64,000 nt of DNA from assembly GCF_002263495.1 (NCBI RefSeq), contig NZ_CP022753.1, positions 5,572,312 through 5,636,311 of the forward strand, read 5' to 3'. The stretch's first letter is position 1. Each line of letters starts with the position of its first letter. The translations under genes were made by a program, and so were the position numbers. The notes below the pieces were generated by a model, which was not told the origin of the DNA, did not search any database, and was given only the letters and a program-made list of their open reading frames with translations. This document shows, piece by piece, positions 39,522-48,859 of the stretch. This DNA is from Nocardiopsis gilva YIM 90087. Its GTDB lineage: Bacteria > Actinomycetota > Actinomycetes > Streptosporangiales > Streptosporangiaceae.

Positions 39522-40169
39522 ATGGACATGCGACGTTCCCGGCTTCTCCGCATATTCGGCCCGAAGCCCCCGCAGCCCGCTGCGGACGGCGAGTCCACCG
39601 CGCCCCCCGCGGGTGGCGGGTCCCCGGACGATGATCGGACACCGGAGCAAAGGAACCGCGCCGAGCACCGACAGAGAGTGGCGCGCGAACACGGCTGGAC
39701 CTACGTCGAGCGCGACACCCCCGCGATCCAGGGCTGGCCGCGCACGGCCCTGCCACCGGGACCGCTGGGCCGCGTACGCGACGAGGTCACCGGCAGCTAC
39801 CGGGGACGCGCGTTCCGGTTCTTCGACTACATCCACCGCGACTCGGCCCGCGCCCCATGGCGCACCCTCTCGGTCTGCGCCGTGCGCATCCCGGTCGAGG
39901 TGCCCTACCTCTACGTCCGCGGCCCCGGCGATACCGGGCACGACCTCTACGCGGAGAGTCCGGAGGCGGACTTCGCCGTGGAACTGCTCTCCGACGACGT
40001 CCGCGACGACATCCGCGAGAACGGCTTCACCGACCTCGTGCTCGACCGCGACCTGCTGATCTGCACCGCGGCGGGCGGCGGCCCCCAAGACATCGAACCC
40101 CGCCTCGACGCCCTCACCCGGCTGATCTCCCACGTCCCGGCCGACGTCTGGGCCCACTGGGGACGCTGA
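39522..40169 (+). CDS. Hypothetical actinomycete protein
   Basis: A 215-residue soluble protein. After a basic, disordered 1-55 region (Pro-rich, with PPAGGGSPDDDRTPEQRNRAEH), it has a compact alpha/beta part with HGWTYVERDT, YRGRAFRFFDYIHRDSAR and VEVPYLYVRGPG, ending HVPADVWAHWGR. I recognise no named family. The YRGR-F-FDY region loosely recalls small DUF3137-like domains of surface- and stress-associated proteins, but that is weak. GGGGTAGAGG precedes ATG 39522. It is not in an obvious operon. Confidence 0.65.
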   Translation: MDMRRSRLLRIFGPKPPQPAADGESTAPPAGGGSPDDDRTPEQRNRAEHRQRVAREHGWTYVERDTPAIQGWPRTALPPGPLGRVRDEVTGSYRGRAFRFFDYIHRDSARAPWRTLSVCAVRIPVEVPYLYVRGPGDTGHDLYAESPEADFAVELLSDDVRDDIRENGFTDLVLDRDLLICTAAGGGPQDIEPRLDALTRLISHVPADVWAHWGR

Positions 40170-40225
40170 GGGCGAGGGGACACCCACCCCGGCAGGACGG
40201 ACCGCGACGCACCACGGCTCTTGAC

Positions 40226-40274
40226 ATATCGTTTTTCAATACTATCGTTCTTCGATAGCAACGATAAACGATAT
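40226..40274. promoter_or_regulatory. Promoter and nested palindromic operator of the DUF2975/XRE pair
   Basis: TTGACA (40221-40226) is a consensus -35 hexamer. The -10 is not clear; TATCGT (40243-40248) at 16 bp is the best candidate. An outer inverted repeat ATATCGTTT (226-234) / AAACGATAT (266-274) encloses an inner TATCGTT (243-249) / AACGATA (260-266). The half-site TATCGT is thus repeated on both strands. This strongly suggests binding of a dimeric or tetrameric repressor, perhaps the XRE protein of the same operon. Confidence 0.78.
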
Positions 40275-40288
40275 GCCGAGGAGATCCG

Positions 40289-40921
40289 ATGGCCCCGGCC
40301 CCCGCGCAACGATCGAAATCGTGGCTCGGCTCACTGTCGACGATGACCGACATCGCTATCGGTCTCGGCGTGGTCATGCTGGCCGTGACGGTGCTCTTGG
40401 CCGTAATCAGCGCGACCGGCCTCCGCCCCAACGGGCTGAGCTTCGAGGCCCACGTCCCGGCCCACTTGATCGAGGGCCTACGGGCCGCCCCCGACGCGCT
40501 CGCACCCGGAGCCGAGTTCGACGGCGACGTGAGCGTGCGCATGCCCGCCAGCACCGCTGCTCAGACGGCGCTGTCTGTGCTCACCCCGGTGTCGGGCCTG
40601 CTGTTCGTACTGGCCGGGGCGGTCATCCTGCGCCGCGCGCTCCGGGCGGCTATGCGGGAGGGGCCGTTCACGCTCACCGTCGCCACCCGGCTGCGCTACG
40701 TGGGCTACCTCGCCATATTCGGCGGCCTAGCCCACGCCCTTATCGTGGCGGTCACGGACGCGCTGCTGCTCAGGAGTGTGCTTCCGGACGAGCACGTCGC
40801 CTTCAGCTGGTCGTTCACGTTCCCAGCGCCGGAGATCGTGATCGGGTTCGGCATGCTGGCCGTATCCGAGATCATCCGGCACGGAGTCCGTCTACGCGAA
40901 GATGTGGAGGGAACGATCTGA
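40289..40921 (+). CDS. DUF2975 membrane protein
   Basis: A 210-residue protein with four membrane helices (about 20-42, 92-112, 130-150 and 180-200). The layout, with a helix-loop-helix start and a cytoplasmic C-terminal end RLREDVEGTI, fits DUF2975. This family is nearly always coupled to a small XRE regulator, and here the next gene overlaps its stop codon by one base. Its role is unknown; suggestions include a sensor whose state is passed to the regulator. GAGGAG lies 5 bp before ATG 40289. Confidence 0.83.
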   Translation: MAPAPAQRSKSWLGSLSTMTDIAIGLGVVMLAVTVLLAVISATGLRPNGLSFEAHVPAHLIEGLRAAPDALAPGAEFDGDVSVRMPASTAAQTALSVLTPVSGLLFVLAGAVILRRALRAAMREGPFTLTVATRLRYVGYLAIFGGLAHALIVAVTDALLLRSVLPDEHVAFSWSFTFPAPEIVIGFGMLAVSEIIRHGVRLREDVEGTI

Positions 40922-41163
40922 TGGCGCCCGCGGAGAACGACGACCCAGCGGCGCAGGGGATCGTCGTCCGGCTTGACGACGTGCTGGCCGACCGCGGCAT
41001 AACCCTGGCTGAGCTCTCCCGACGCGTGGGCGTAACCGTGGTCAACCTGTCCATCCTGAAGAACGGCCGGGCCAAGGCGATCCGCTTCTCCACCCTGGCC
41101 CGCATCTGCGCGGCACTCGGGTGCCAGCCCGGGGACCTCATCGAGTACCGGAACCACGCCTGA
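40921..41163 (+). CDS. XRE-family HTH regulator (YozG-like)
   Basis: An 80-residue DNA-binding protein. Residues 16-75 form the helix-turn-helix: VVRLDDVLADRGITLAELSRRVGVTVVNLSILKNGRAKAIRFSTL, where helices 2 and 3 carry the typical XRE contact pattern, then LARICAALGCQPGDLIEYR. Proteins like this with a DUF2975 partner are widely conserved. It probably binds the TATCGT dyads at 40226-40274 and so controls its own operon. ATG 40921 overlaps the DUF2975 stop (TGATG), so translation is coupled. Confidence 0.88.
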   Translation: MAPAENDDPAAQGIVVRLDDVLADRGITLAELSRRVGVTVVNLSILKNGRAKAIRFSTLARICAALGCQPGDLIEYRNHA

Positions 41164-41235
41164 GGGCCCGGCGCCCCGCCGGTGAGCATTGGCGTCCGGC
41201 GGCATCAGACCGCCGGACCTCCATCCCGTCTCCCG

Positions 41236-41766
41236 TCAGACGCCGAAGCCCATGGAGTTGCTGCCGGTGACCTGGCGGCGCAGGCGTTCGCCCTTGGCTT
41301 CGGCCTGGGCCTTGAGGTCCTCCTGGAACTTGGCCATCTTGTCGCGCAGGTCGGTGTCGTGGGCGGCCAGCATGCGGACCGCGAGCAGACCGGCGTTGCG
41401 GGCCGCGCCGACCGCGACCGTGGCGACCGGGACACCGGCGGGCATCTGGACGATGGACAGCAGCGAGTCCATGCCGTCGAGGTACTTGAGCGGGACCGGG
41501 ACACCGATGACCGGCAGGGTGGTGACCGAGGCGAGCATGCCGGGCAGGTGGGCGGCGCCGCCCGCTCCGGCGATGATGGCCTTGAGACCGCGGTCGGCCG
41601 CCTGTGCGCCGTAGGCGATCATCTCGTGCGGCATGCGGTGGGCCGAGACGACATCAGCCTCGTAGGCGATCCCGAACTCGTCCAGTGCTTTGGCCGCCTC
41701 CTCCATGACGGGCCAGTCGGAGTCGCTGCCCATCACGATGCCGACGGTCGGCGCGGTCTCGGTCAC
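41236..41766 (-). CDS. purE: N5-carboxyaminoimidazole ribonucleotide mutase
   Basis: A 176-residue class I Pur[26 protein letters not shown] carries the Ser and Asp substrate contacts, and [11 protein letters not shown] carries the catalytic His. PVIGVPVPL and [12 protein letters not shown] follow. It converts N5-CAIR to CAIR in purine biosynthesis and forms an octamer in characterised members. The start (ATG 41766) overlaps the purK stop by 4 bp, the usual purKE arrangement. The C-terminus is extended by a short basic tail compared with the minimum fold. Confidence 0.97.
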   Translation of the reverse strand: MTETAPTVGIVMGSDSDWPVMEEAAKALDEFGIAYEADVVSAHRMPHEMIAYGAQAADRGLKAIIAGAGGAAHLPGMLASVTTLPVIGVPVPLKYLDGMDSLLSIVQMPAGVPVATVAVGAARNAGLLAVRMLAAHDTDLRDKMAKFQEDLKAQAEAKGERLRRQVTGSNSMGFGV

Positions 41767-42920
41767 TGGGAGTCTCCCTTGAGGTAGGCGGCGGCGTCAC
41801 GGGCGCGGGCGAGCAGGTCCTGGTAGTCATCGCCGGCCACGTTGACGTGTCCGATCTTGCGGCCGGGGCGGACCTCCTTGCCGTAGAAGTGCACCTTGAG
41901 CCCGGGGTCCTTGGCCATGACATGAATGTAGCGGCTGTAGACGTCGGGGTCCCGTCCGCCGAGCAGGTTGGCCATCACCGTGTAGGGGGCGGTGGGGGAC
42001 GGCGAGCCCAGCGGCAGGTCCAGGACGGCGCGCAGGTGCTGCTCGAACTGGCAGGTGCGGGCGCCGTCCATGGTCCAGTGGCCGGAGTTGTGCGGGCGCA
42101 TCGCCAGTTCGTTGATGACGACGCCGTCGGCGGTCTCGAAGAGCTCCACGGCCAGCATGCCCACCATGTCGAGCGCCTGGGCGAGCTCGATCGCCAGTTC
42201 CTGGGCGCGGGTGGCCTTGTCCTCGTCAAGGCCGGGGGCGGGCGCGATGACCTCGTGGCAGATGCCGTCACGCTGCACCGTCTCGACCACCGGATAGACG
42301 GCGACCTGACCGTAGGGCGAGCGCGCGACCTGCACCGCCAGCTCGCGCCGGAAGGCCACCTTCTCCTCCGCCAGCAGCCGCACCCCGGCCTCGGCCGCGC
42401 GTTCCAGGACGGTGAGGGCTTCGGTGGCGTCGTCGACGATCCACACGCCCTTGCCGTCGTAGCCGCCGCGTGCCGCCTTGAGGACGACCGGCCAGCCCGT
42501 TTCCTCGGCGAACGACTCGATCTGGGCGACCGTGGTCACCGCACGCCAGCGCGGGCAGGGGGCGCCGAGTTCCTCCGTGCGGGTGCGCATGCGCAGCTTG
42601 TCCTGGGCGTAGCGCAGAGCGTCCCGGCTGGGACGGACGACCACGCCCGAGGCCTCCAGGTCGCGCAGCACGGGGTCCGGCACGTGCTCGTGGTCGAAGG
42701 TGAGGACATCGCAGGACTTGCCGAACGCGAGCAGGTCGTCCCGGCCACGGTCGTCGCCGATGTGCACGTCACCGCAGACCAGCGCCGCACTGTCGGACGC
42801 GGAGGCCGCCAGGACCCGGAAGTCCACGCCCAGGGCGATCCCCGCCTGGTGGGTCATCCGGGCGAGTTGGCCACCGCCGACCATTCCAACGCTGGGGACG
42901 GTCCGATTACGCTCGCTCAC
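41763..42920 (-). CDS. purK: 5-(carboxyamino)imidazole ribonucleotide synthase
   Basis: A 385-residue ATP-grasp enzyme that carboxylates AIR with bicarbonate and ATP to give N5-CAIR. Seen in order: [21 protein letters not shown], the preATP-grasp domain; [35 protein letters not shown], the ATP-binding Gly-rich loop; and [17 protein letters not shown] with the metal-binding Asn/Glu. The start is GTG 42920 ([13 protein letters not shown]). It is coupled to purE. The divergent GtrA gene begins about 110 bp away, so promoters lie in 42921-43032. Confidence 0.96.
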   Translation of the reverse strand: MSERNRTVPSVGMVGGGQLARMTHQAGIALGVDFRVLAASASDSAALVCGDVHIGDDRGRDDLLAFGKSCDVLTFDHEHVPDPVLRDLEASGVVVRPSRDALRYAQDKLRMRTRTEELGAPCPRWRAVTTVAQIESFAEETGWPVVLKAARGGYDGKGVWIVDDATEALTVLERAAEAGVRLLAEEKVAFRRELAVQVARSPYGQVAVYPVVETVQRDGICHEVIAPAPGLDEDKATRAQELAIELAQALDMVGMLAVELFETADGVVINELAMRPHNSGHWTMDGARTCQFEQHLRAVLDLPLGSPSPTAPYTVMANLLGGRDPDVYSRYIHVMAKDPGLKVHFYGKEVRPGRKIGHVNVAGDDYQDLLARARDAAAYLKGDSQ

Positions 42921-43032
42921 AATGCCTCACTCGTTCGATCACCGCTGCGGGAGGGGCCGTAGGCTGCCAGGAGGCCTCCCTTGGCACCCCCGGAAGTCTA
43001 GTGACCGACCCGGACCTGGATCGGAACGCCCC

Positions 43033-43524
43033 TTGCGCATCGCCACCGCCCTCTATCAGCGGTTCTCCCAACTCATCCACGAACTCGCCAAGTTCGGCAC
43101 CGTCGGCGCCCTGGCCTTTGTGGTGCAGCTCTCCACCACCAACCTGCTGTGGACGGTGTTCGGCGTGTCCGCCCTGGCGGGCCAGGCCATCGGCACCATC
43201 CTCGCCACCATCGCGGCCTTCCTCGGCCACCGCCACTGGACCTTCAACACCCGGGCCCGCACCGGACTCGCCCGCGAATACGTCCTGTTCTTCATCATGA
43301 ACGGCGTGGGCCTGCTGATCCAACTCGGCTGCGTCTGGACCACCGTCGGCCTCCTCGGCCTCGACAGTCCGCTGGCCCGCAACATCTCCGGCAACATCAT
43401 CGGCGTCGGCCTGGGCACCCTCTTCCGCTTCTGGAGCTACCGCCTCTGGGTCTTCCCCGCCGAGGCGGCCGTCCGCGTCGCGCGGGCCGAGGATCGCGTG
43501 AAGGAGACCGCGGCACAGGGGTGA
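43033..43524 (+). CDS. GtrA family membrane protein
   Basis: A 163-residue protein with four membrane helices. LAKFGTVGALAFVVQLSTTNLLW and GQAIGTILATIAAFLGHRHWTF are the GtrA signature; GVGLLIQLGCVWTTVGLLG and NIIGVGLGTLFRFWSYRLWVF complete it. GtrA proteins are thought to help flip or use polyprenyl-phosphate sugars in polysaccharide modification. The only start near the family beginning is TTG 43033. The upstream GTG at 43001 is in another frame. No glycosyltransferase lies next to it. Confidence 0.85.
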   Translation: MRIATALYQRFSQLIHELAKFGTVGALAFVVQLSTTNLLWTVFGVSALAGQAIGTILATIAAFLGHRHWTFNTRARTGLAREYVLFFIMNGVGLLIQLGCVWTTVGLLGLDSPLARNISGNIIGVGLGTLFRFWSYRLWVFPAEAAVRVARAEDRVKETAAQG

Positions 43525-43715
43525 GGGTCTGGCCAACGGGCCTGCTCAAATTCCGTTCTGTCCGTATATTGTCGGCAAATTTTAGCCAAGGAATCGTCAA
43601 GTATCCCGGTTCGCCGGGTATGTCGGCTATGCGCGGGTGGGTATTTTCGGCCACACGAGAGCCGTTCGGCGCGCATAATAGGGAAATCCCCGCGACTCGA
43701 CTTACGATCAGGTAC

Positions 43716-44384
43716 ATGACCTGCGTTTTGCTGGCCGAAGACGATACCTCGATCTCCGAGCCTCTGGCCCGCGCTCTGCGGCGCGAGGGGTACACGGTGG
43801 ACGTGACCGTCAACGGCACCGAAACCCTCGACCGTGCTCGAGGCGGGGACATCGATCTGATGGTCCTCGATCTTGGCCTGCCCGAAATGGATGGGCTGGA
43901 AGTGGCTCGGCGCCTACGCGCCGAAGGCCACGGCACACCGATCCTGATCCTGACCGCGCGCGCCGATGAGGTCGACACTGTTGTCGGCCTCGACGCCGGT
44001 GCCGACGATTACGTGACCAAACCATTCCGGCTCGCGGAGCTACTGGCCCGCGTGCGCGCCCTACTGCGGCGTGGCGGGGCCGAGGTGCCCGTCGTGCACG
44101 GTGTGCGCATCGACAACGACTCCCGCCGCGCCTGGCTCGGCGATCGCGAACTGCAACTCACCACCAAGGAATTCGACCTGCTCCGGGTCCTCGTGCGCGA
44201 CGCTGGAAAGGTCGTCACGCGCGAGCAGATCATGCGCGAGGTGTGGGACACCAACTGGTGGGGGTCCACGAAGACACTGGACATGCACATCTCCTGGCTG
44301 CGCCGCAAACTCGGGGACGACGCCAACCACCCGTCCTACATCACGACCGTCCGGGGTGTCGGCTTCCGGTTCGAACGCGAATAA
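43716..44384 (+). CDS. OmpR/PhoB-family response regulator
   Basis: A 222-residue two-domain regulator. The receiver domain (1-115) has the acidic pocket VLLAEDDTS, the phosphoryl Asp in LMVLDLGLPEMDGLE, the Thr switch ILTARADE and the Lys in DDYVTKPF. The winged helix (about 128-222) ends LRRKLGDDANHPSYITTVRGVGFRFE, typical of OmpR proteins. It binds DNA as a dimer when phosphorylated by the kinase encoded next (44459). The 190-bp leader is AT-rich and has CATAAT near 43675 as a possible -10. Signal and target genes are unknown. Confidence 0.94.
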   Translation: MTCVLLAEDDTSISEPLARALRREGYTVDVTVNGTETLDRARGGDIDLMVLDLGLPEMDGLEVARRLRAEGHGTPILILTARADEVDTVVGLDAGADDYVTKPFRLAELLARVRALLRRGGAEVPVVHGVRIDNDSRRAWLGDRELQLTTKEFDLLRVLVRDAGKVVTREQIMREVWDTNWWGSTKTLDMHISWLRRKLGDDANHPSYITTVRGVGFRFERE

Positions 44385-44458
44385 GCCGACCTGCGCCGCG
44401 ATATCCCCGCGGATGAGCTCGCGATGGGCTCCCGCAGGCCGCGCGGACAAGGAGTGAC

Positions 44459-45745
44459 ATGCGCAGGCGGATGCTGTTCTCCACGCTGGTGGTGACGGTC
44501 ATCGCGGTGATGCTGCTCGGCCTGCCCCTGGGTGCGCTGACCTACAAGTCGGTCTATGACGAGAACATCCGGCAGCTGCAGCGGGAGGCCGACATCATCG
44601 GGTCGGACATCGACTCGCAGCTGGAGGACACGGGCCGGATCGACCGGGACCAGTTCGCCTCGATCTACCCGAAGCGCCACATCGAGATCGTCATCCCCGG
44701 GGCGAGGGCGCCCATTATCGCCGGCGGCTGGGATGTCGACCCGCGGTCGGAGGACGCCCCGGACACGATGCGGGCCGAATCGGTATCGGCGACGGGCATC
44801 GAGATCACGATCTGGCGCGACTCGAGCTCCGTGCAGGAGAGCATCCTCAACGCCTGGCTGGGTATCGCCGCGCTGTCACTCCTGGCCATTGGCCTCGCCG
44901 GAGGCCTGGCGATGCTCCAGGCGCGGCGACTGACCCTCCCTCTGGTCGACCTCGCCGCGACCGCGGAGCGGCTCGGCTCGGGGGTGGCCACGCCCTGGGG
45001 ACACCGGTACGGCATCCCCGAGGCCGACCGGGTCGCCGAGGTGCTGGACCGCAGTGCCGAGCGCATCGCGGGGCTCATCGCCACCGAGCGGCACTTCGCG
45101 ACCGACGCCTCGCACCAGCTGCGCACCCCGCTGACGGCGCTGACCATGCGCCTGGACGAGATCATCGCCGAGGCCGACAACCCCGACGTGGTGCGCGAGG
45201 AGGGCGAGGCCGCCCTCGCCCAGGCCGAACGGCTCGTGGAGACCATCGAAAACCTGCTCGGCCGCGCCCGCAAGACCCAGAACCCCGAGGTCGAGGCCGT
45301 CGACATCGACGACGTGCTGGATCGGTTCGTCGCGGAGTGGACGCCCATGTTCCGCAGGGAGAACCGCGAACTGCGGCTGGACGGGGAGCGCGGGCTGACC
45401 GCCATGACCGTGCCCTCCGACCTGTCGCAGATCCTCGCGACGCTCGTGGAGAACGCCTTCAAGCACGGGGAGGGCACGGTCGTCGTCCGCCCGGTCGACG
45501 GCGGCCACTCGGTGCGCATCGAGGTGAGCGACGAGGGCGAGAGCATCCCCGACCACCTCTCCGGGCGCATCTTCGACCGGGAGGTCAGCGGCGGCGACGG
45601 CACCGGACTCGGGCTGGCCCTGGCCCGCCACATCGCCGAGTCCGAGGGCGCCCGGATCGAGCTCATCCAGACCCGGCCGACCACGTTCGCGCTGTTCCTG
45701 CCCTCCGGGGCCAACGGCCTGTCCAAGATCACCGGACCGGTGTGA
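44459..45745 (+). CDS. Sensor histidine kinase
   Basis: A 428-residue membrane kinase. A first helix (about 7-28), an external sensor loop (29-135) and a second helix (136-155) lead to a HAMP-like linker. The H-box is HFATDASHQLRTPLTALTMRL, the N-box LVENAFKHGEG, the G1 box IRIEVSDEGESIPDHLSGRIFDR and the G2 box GGDGTGLGLALARHIAESEGA. It phosphorylates itself and then the OmpR-type regulator at 43716. The genes are 74 bp apart and likely co-transcribed. The stimulus is unknown; such pairs often answer envelope stress. Confidence 0.94.
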   Translation: MRRRMLFSTLVVTVIAVMLLGLPLGALTYKSVYDENIRQLQREADIIGSDIDSQLEDTGRIDRDQFASIYPKRHIEIVIPGARAPIIAGGWDVDPRSEDAPDTMRAESVSATGIEITIWRDSSSVQESILNAWLGIAALSLLAIGLAGGLAMLQARRLTLPLVDLAATAERLGSGVATPWGHRYGIPEADRVAEVLDRSAERIAGLIATERHFATDASHQLRTPLTALTMRLDEIIAEADNPDVVREEGEAALAQAERLVETIENLLGRARKTQNPEVEAVDIDDVLDRFVAEWTPMFRRENRELRLDGERGLTAMTVPSDLSQILATLVENAFKHGEGTVVVRPVDGGHSVRIEVSDEGESIPDHLSGRIFDREVSGGDGTGLGLALARHIAESEGARIELIQTRPTTFALFLPSGANGLSKITGPV

Positions 45746-45791
45746 GGTGGTGGCCGGAGGATCGAACGCGCCCGGCCACCCCGCGGTCGGG

Positions 45792-46433
45792 TCAGTAGCC
45801 CCGCTCGATCCACTCCTGCAGGTGCGGAGCCTCCTCCCCGATGGTCGTGGACGCCCCGTGCCCGGGGTGGACCACCGTCTCCTCCGGCAGCGGAATCAGC
45901 CGCTCCTTGATCGAGGAGATGATCTGCGGGAAGTCGGAGTACGAGCGGCCGGTGGCACCCGGCCCGCCGTTGAACAGGGTGTCGCCGGTGAAGACCGCGC
46001 CCAGCTCCGCCGCGTACAGGCAGACCGCCCCGGGCGCGTGTCCCGGCGTGTGCAGCACCTTCAGCTCGACATCACCGGCCCGCAGCAGTTCTCCCTGCAG
46101 CAGTGGGGCGTCGGGCTCGCGGTCCGGGTAGTACATGTGCCACAGCGGCGCGTCGTCCGGATGCAGCAGGATCGGAGCGTCGGCGAGGTCGGCCAGCTGG
46201 GCCGCCGCGTTGATGTGGTCGTTGTGCGCGTGCGTGCACACGATGGCCATCAGCTCGCGGTCGCCCAGCGCGCGGGCGATCGCCTCGTGGTCGTGTGCGG
46301 CGTCGATCACGATGGCCGAGCGGTCGTTGCCCACGATCCACACGTTGTTGTCGACGTCCCACTCGCCGCCGTCGAGCGTGAACGTGCCCGAGGTGACGAG
46401 CTTGTGGACGGCGGACGGATTCGTGTCGGTCAT
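45792..46433 (-). CDS. MBL-fold metallo-hydrolase
   Basis: A 213-residue glyoxalase II-like hydrolase with the metal motif CTHAHNDHINAA (H-x-H-x-D-H), then LHTPGHAPGAVCLY, FTGDTLFNGGPGATG and HPGHGASTTIG. The fold is complete and short of the C-terminal glyoxalase extension. Its gene follows mscR on the same strand without a gap; this pair is commonly conserved in actinomycetes. A role in hydrolysing the S-formylmycothiol product of formaldehyde oxidation is reasonable, but it is an inference. Confidence 0.9.
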   Translation of the reverse strand: MTDTNPSAVHKLVTSGTFTLDGGEWDVDNNVWIVGNDRSAIVIDAAHDHEAIARALGDRELMAIVCTHAHNDHINAAAQLADLADAPILLHPDDAPLWHMYYPDREPDAPLLQGELLRAGDVELKVLHTPGHAPGAVCLYAAELGAVFTGDTLFNGGPGATGRSYSDFPQIISSIKERLIPLPEETVVHPGHGASTTIGEEAPHLQEWIERGY

Positions 46434-47519
46434 CTAGAGGGTCACCACCGAGCGCAGCACCTCGCCGCGATGCATCTTGGCGAACGCCTCCTCGACATCG
46501 TCCAGGCCGATCCGCTCCGATACGAACCGCTCCAGCGGGAGGCGGCCCTGCAGGTAGAGATCGACCAGCATCGGGAAATCGCGGGACGGCAGACAGTCGC
46601 CGTACCAGGATGACTTCAGCGCGCCGCCGCGACCGAACACATCGAGCAGCGGCAGCTCGATTTTCATATCCGGGGTGGGGACGCCGACCAGGACGGCGGT
46701 CCCGGCGAGGTCCCGGGCGTAGAACGCCTGCCGGTAGGTCTCCGGGCGGCCCACCGCGTCGATGACGACGTCGGCGCCGTTGCCGCCGGTGAGCTCCCGG
46801 ATCGCCTCGACCGGGGCGCGCTCGCGGGAGTTGACGGTGTGGGTGGCGCCGAACTCCGAGGCCCATTGGAGCTTGCGGTCGTCGACGTCGACGGCGATGA
46901 TCGTGGCCGCGCCCGCCAGCCGTGCTCCGGCGATCGCGGCGTCGCCCACGCCACCGCAGCCGATGACGGCCACGGAGTCGCCGCGGGACACCCCGCCGGT
47001 GTTCATCGCGGCCCCCAGCCCGGCCATGACGCCGCACCCCAGCAGTCCGGCGACGGCGGCTTCGGCCGCGGGGGCGACCTTGGTGCACTGACCGGCGGCC
47101 ACGAGGGTCTTGTCGGCGAACGCGCCGATGCCCAGTGCCGGGGACAGCTCGGTGCCGTCGGTCAGCGTCATCTTCTGCGTCGCGTTGTGCGTGGCGAAGC
47201 AGTACTGGGCACGCCCGCGCCGGCAGGCCCGGCACTGGCCGCAGACGGCGCGCCAGTTGAGGACGACGAAGTCGCCGGGCTCGACCTCGGTGACGTCTGC
47301 CCCCACCGCCTCCACGACACCCGCCGCCTCGTGTCCGAGGAGGAAGGGGAACTCGTCGGTGATCCCGCCCTGCCGGTAGTGCAGGTCGGTGTGGCAGACC
47401 CCGCACGCCTGGACGGCGACCAGCGCCTCCCCAGGCCCCGGATCAGGGACGACGATGGTCTCCACCCCGACCGGCGCGCCCTGCTTCCGGGAGACGACTG
47501 CCCTGACTTCATGCGCCAT
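46434..47519 (-). CDS. mscR: S-(hydroxymethyl)mycothiol dehydrogenase
   Basis: A 361-residue zinc alcohol dehydrogenase of class III. The catalytic-zinc ligands are in [15 protein letters not shown] and [14 protein letters not shown]; the structural-zinc Cys set is [14 protein letters not shown]. The NAD site is [21 protein letters not shown]. The protein oxidises the adduct of formaldehyde and mycothiol in actinomycetes, so it also marks the host as a mycothiol producer. Expected relatives have the same length. It is followed directly by the MBL-fold gene, presumably one operon. Confidence 0.94.
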   Translation of the reverse strand: MAHEVRAVVSRKQGAPVGVETIVVPDPGPGEALVAVQACGVCHTDLHYRQGGITDEFPFLLGHEAAGVVEAVGADVTEVEPGDFVVLNWRAVCGQCRACRRGRAQYCFATHNATQKMTLTDGTELSPALGIGAFADKTLVAAGQCTKVAPAAEAAVAGLLGCGVMAGLGAAMNTGGVSRGDSVAVIGCGGVGDAAIAGARLAGAATIIAVDVDDRKLQWASEFGATHTVNSRERAPVEAIRELTGGNGADVVIDAVGRPETYRQAFYARDLAGTAVLVGVPTPDMKIELPLLDVFGRGGALKSSWYGDCLPSRDFPMLVDLYLQGRLPLERFVSERIGLDDVEEAFAKMHRGEVLRSVVTL

Positions 47520-47660
47520 GGATGGCTCCTCACACCTGGCTCAGGAGGACTCTCTTCCGCGCGCAGGGTGACCCCCGCCGCTGCCCTCCAACATGCCGGA
47601 TGACCGCGCCGGAGGAAAGGACTTTGGTCAGCGAGAGGCATCCGTCCCGCGACAGGGCGC

Positions 47661-48668
47661 TCAGCCCTGTGGACGGACCGGTTCGAAGGTGCGGCGCAGC
47701 GCGTAGGGCTGCAGCTTGCCCAGTCCGTGGGCGTGCCGTGGGCGGACCGGCTCGACCTGCAGGGACTCCTCGTCCTTGAGCAGCTCGGCGAGCGCCTCGT
47801 CGATCAGGACGGTTCCCGGCCGGGCGAAGGAGGTGAGTCGGCTGGACCGGTTCACCGTGGTGCCGAAGACGTCGCCGAGCAGTGCCAGGACGGGGCCGTA
47901 GGCCACCCCCACGCGCACATCGGGCACGTCGATGTGGGTGGTGACCCCGACGCTGAGCCGCAGCGCGATCTCCGCCGACTGCTTCGCGGTGTTGGCGACG
48001 AACAGGATCTCGTCGCCCAGCGTCTTGACCACCCGACCGCCTCCGGAGGCGACGATGTCGGTGGCCGTGGACTCGAAGCCCTCGACGACCTCAGCCAGCC
48101 CCATCTCGTCGAGTTCCCGGCTCAGCGTCGTGAACGACACCAGGTCGGCGAAGCCCACCGCGAGCGGGAAGTAGGTGGGCGCGGCGTCCTCCGTGCTCTC
48201 CATGAACGCCACTCGGCGCGCGGCCGAGGCGGCGAGCTGGCGCCGCCAGATGTGCAGGAGCAGGACTTCGACGTCGGGCAGCACGCCCTCGGCGATGCTG
48301 GCCAGGGTGTTCAGCCGGTCCTCGTCGGAGGCGCCCTCCTGCTCCAGCGGGATGGTGCTCAGGATGCTGGTCTGCCACTCGGCGAGCCGGGTCATGGTCT
48401 GGCCCATGGCGCGGGCCAGCCGGATGGCGGCCTCCTCGTCGACGACGCCGTTCTCCAGCAGCCGGGAGGTGACGCGCAACGCCTCGACGTCGCTTTCGGT
48501 GAAGGCGATGGCGTCCTCACTGCGAGTGGCGAAGCCCAGCGCCCGCCAGACGCGGCTGGAGAACTCCGGTGAGGCGCCGGCGAGCCGAACCGCCTCCGCA
48601 CGGGTATACCGCGCTTCACCTCCGAGCAGGGCGGCTTCGATCTCCTTGGGGTCAGGACGCGACGGCAT
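47661..48668 (-). CDS. Class III adenylate cyclase with Rv1264-type N-terminal regulatory domain
   Basis: A 335-residue cytoplasmic enzyme. Residues 1-165 form a helical regulatory domain (MPSRPDPKEIEAALLGGEARYTRAEAVRLAG... onward), similar to the pH-sensing inhibitory half of mycobacterial Rv1264. The cyclase domain (170-325) has both metal Asp residues (GFADLVSFTTLS and VVKTLGDEILFV), the purine-specifying Lys in the latter, and VNRSSRLTSFARPG with the transition-state Asn and Arg. All residues required for activity are present, so it should make cAMP. The start is ATG 48668. It is a single gene, but the block with PH-domain and birA genes is typical in actinomycetes. Confidence 0.9.
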   Translation of the reverse strand: MPSRPDPKEIEAALLGGEARYTRAEAVRLAGASPEFSSRVWRALGFATRSEDAIAFTESDVEALRVTSRLLENGVVDEEAAIRLARAMGQTMTRLAEWQTSILSTIPLEQEGASDEDRLNTLASIAEGVLPDVEVLLLHIWRRQLAASAARRVAFMESTEDAAPTYFPLAVGFADLVSFTTLSRELDEMGLAEVVEGFESTATDIVASGGGRVVKTLGDEILFVANTAKQSAEIALRLSVGVTTHIDVPDVRVGVAYGPVLALLGDVFGTTVNRSSRLTSFARPGTVLIDEALAELLKDEESLQVEPVRPRHAHGLGKLQPYALRRTFEPVRPQG

Positions 48669-48859
48669 ACATTCTCTCGTGTTCGAGGCCGGTGCGGGGG
48701 GGCGGGGGATTCTCCTCCTACCGGCCGGTTGGAAAGGCACTGTCACGTGCATGTGACTGTCGGTTTAGTACGCGGATGCCACGCTCGTCAAGAAACCGGA
48801 CGCGCTGGTGGGGACGCGGCGGTACCGCTCGGCCGCATGGCGTGCCCGTGCCGCCGAGG

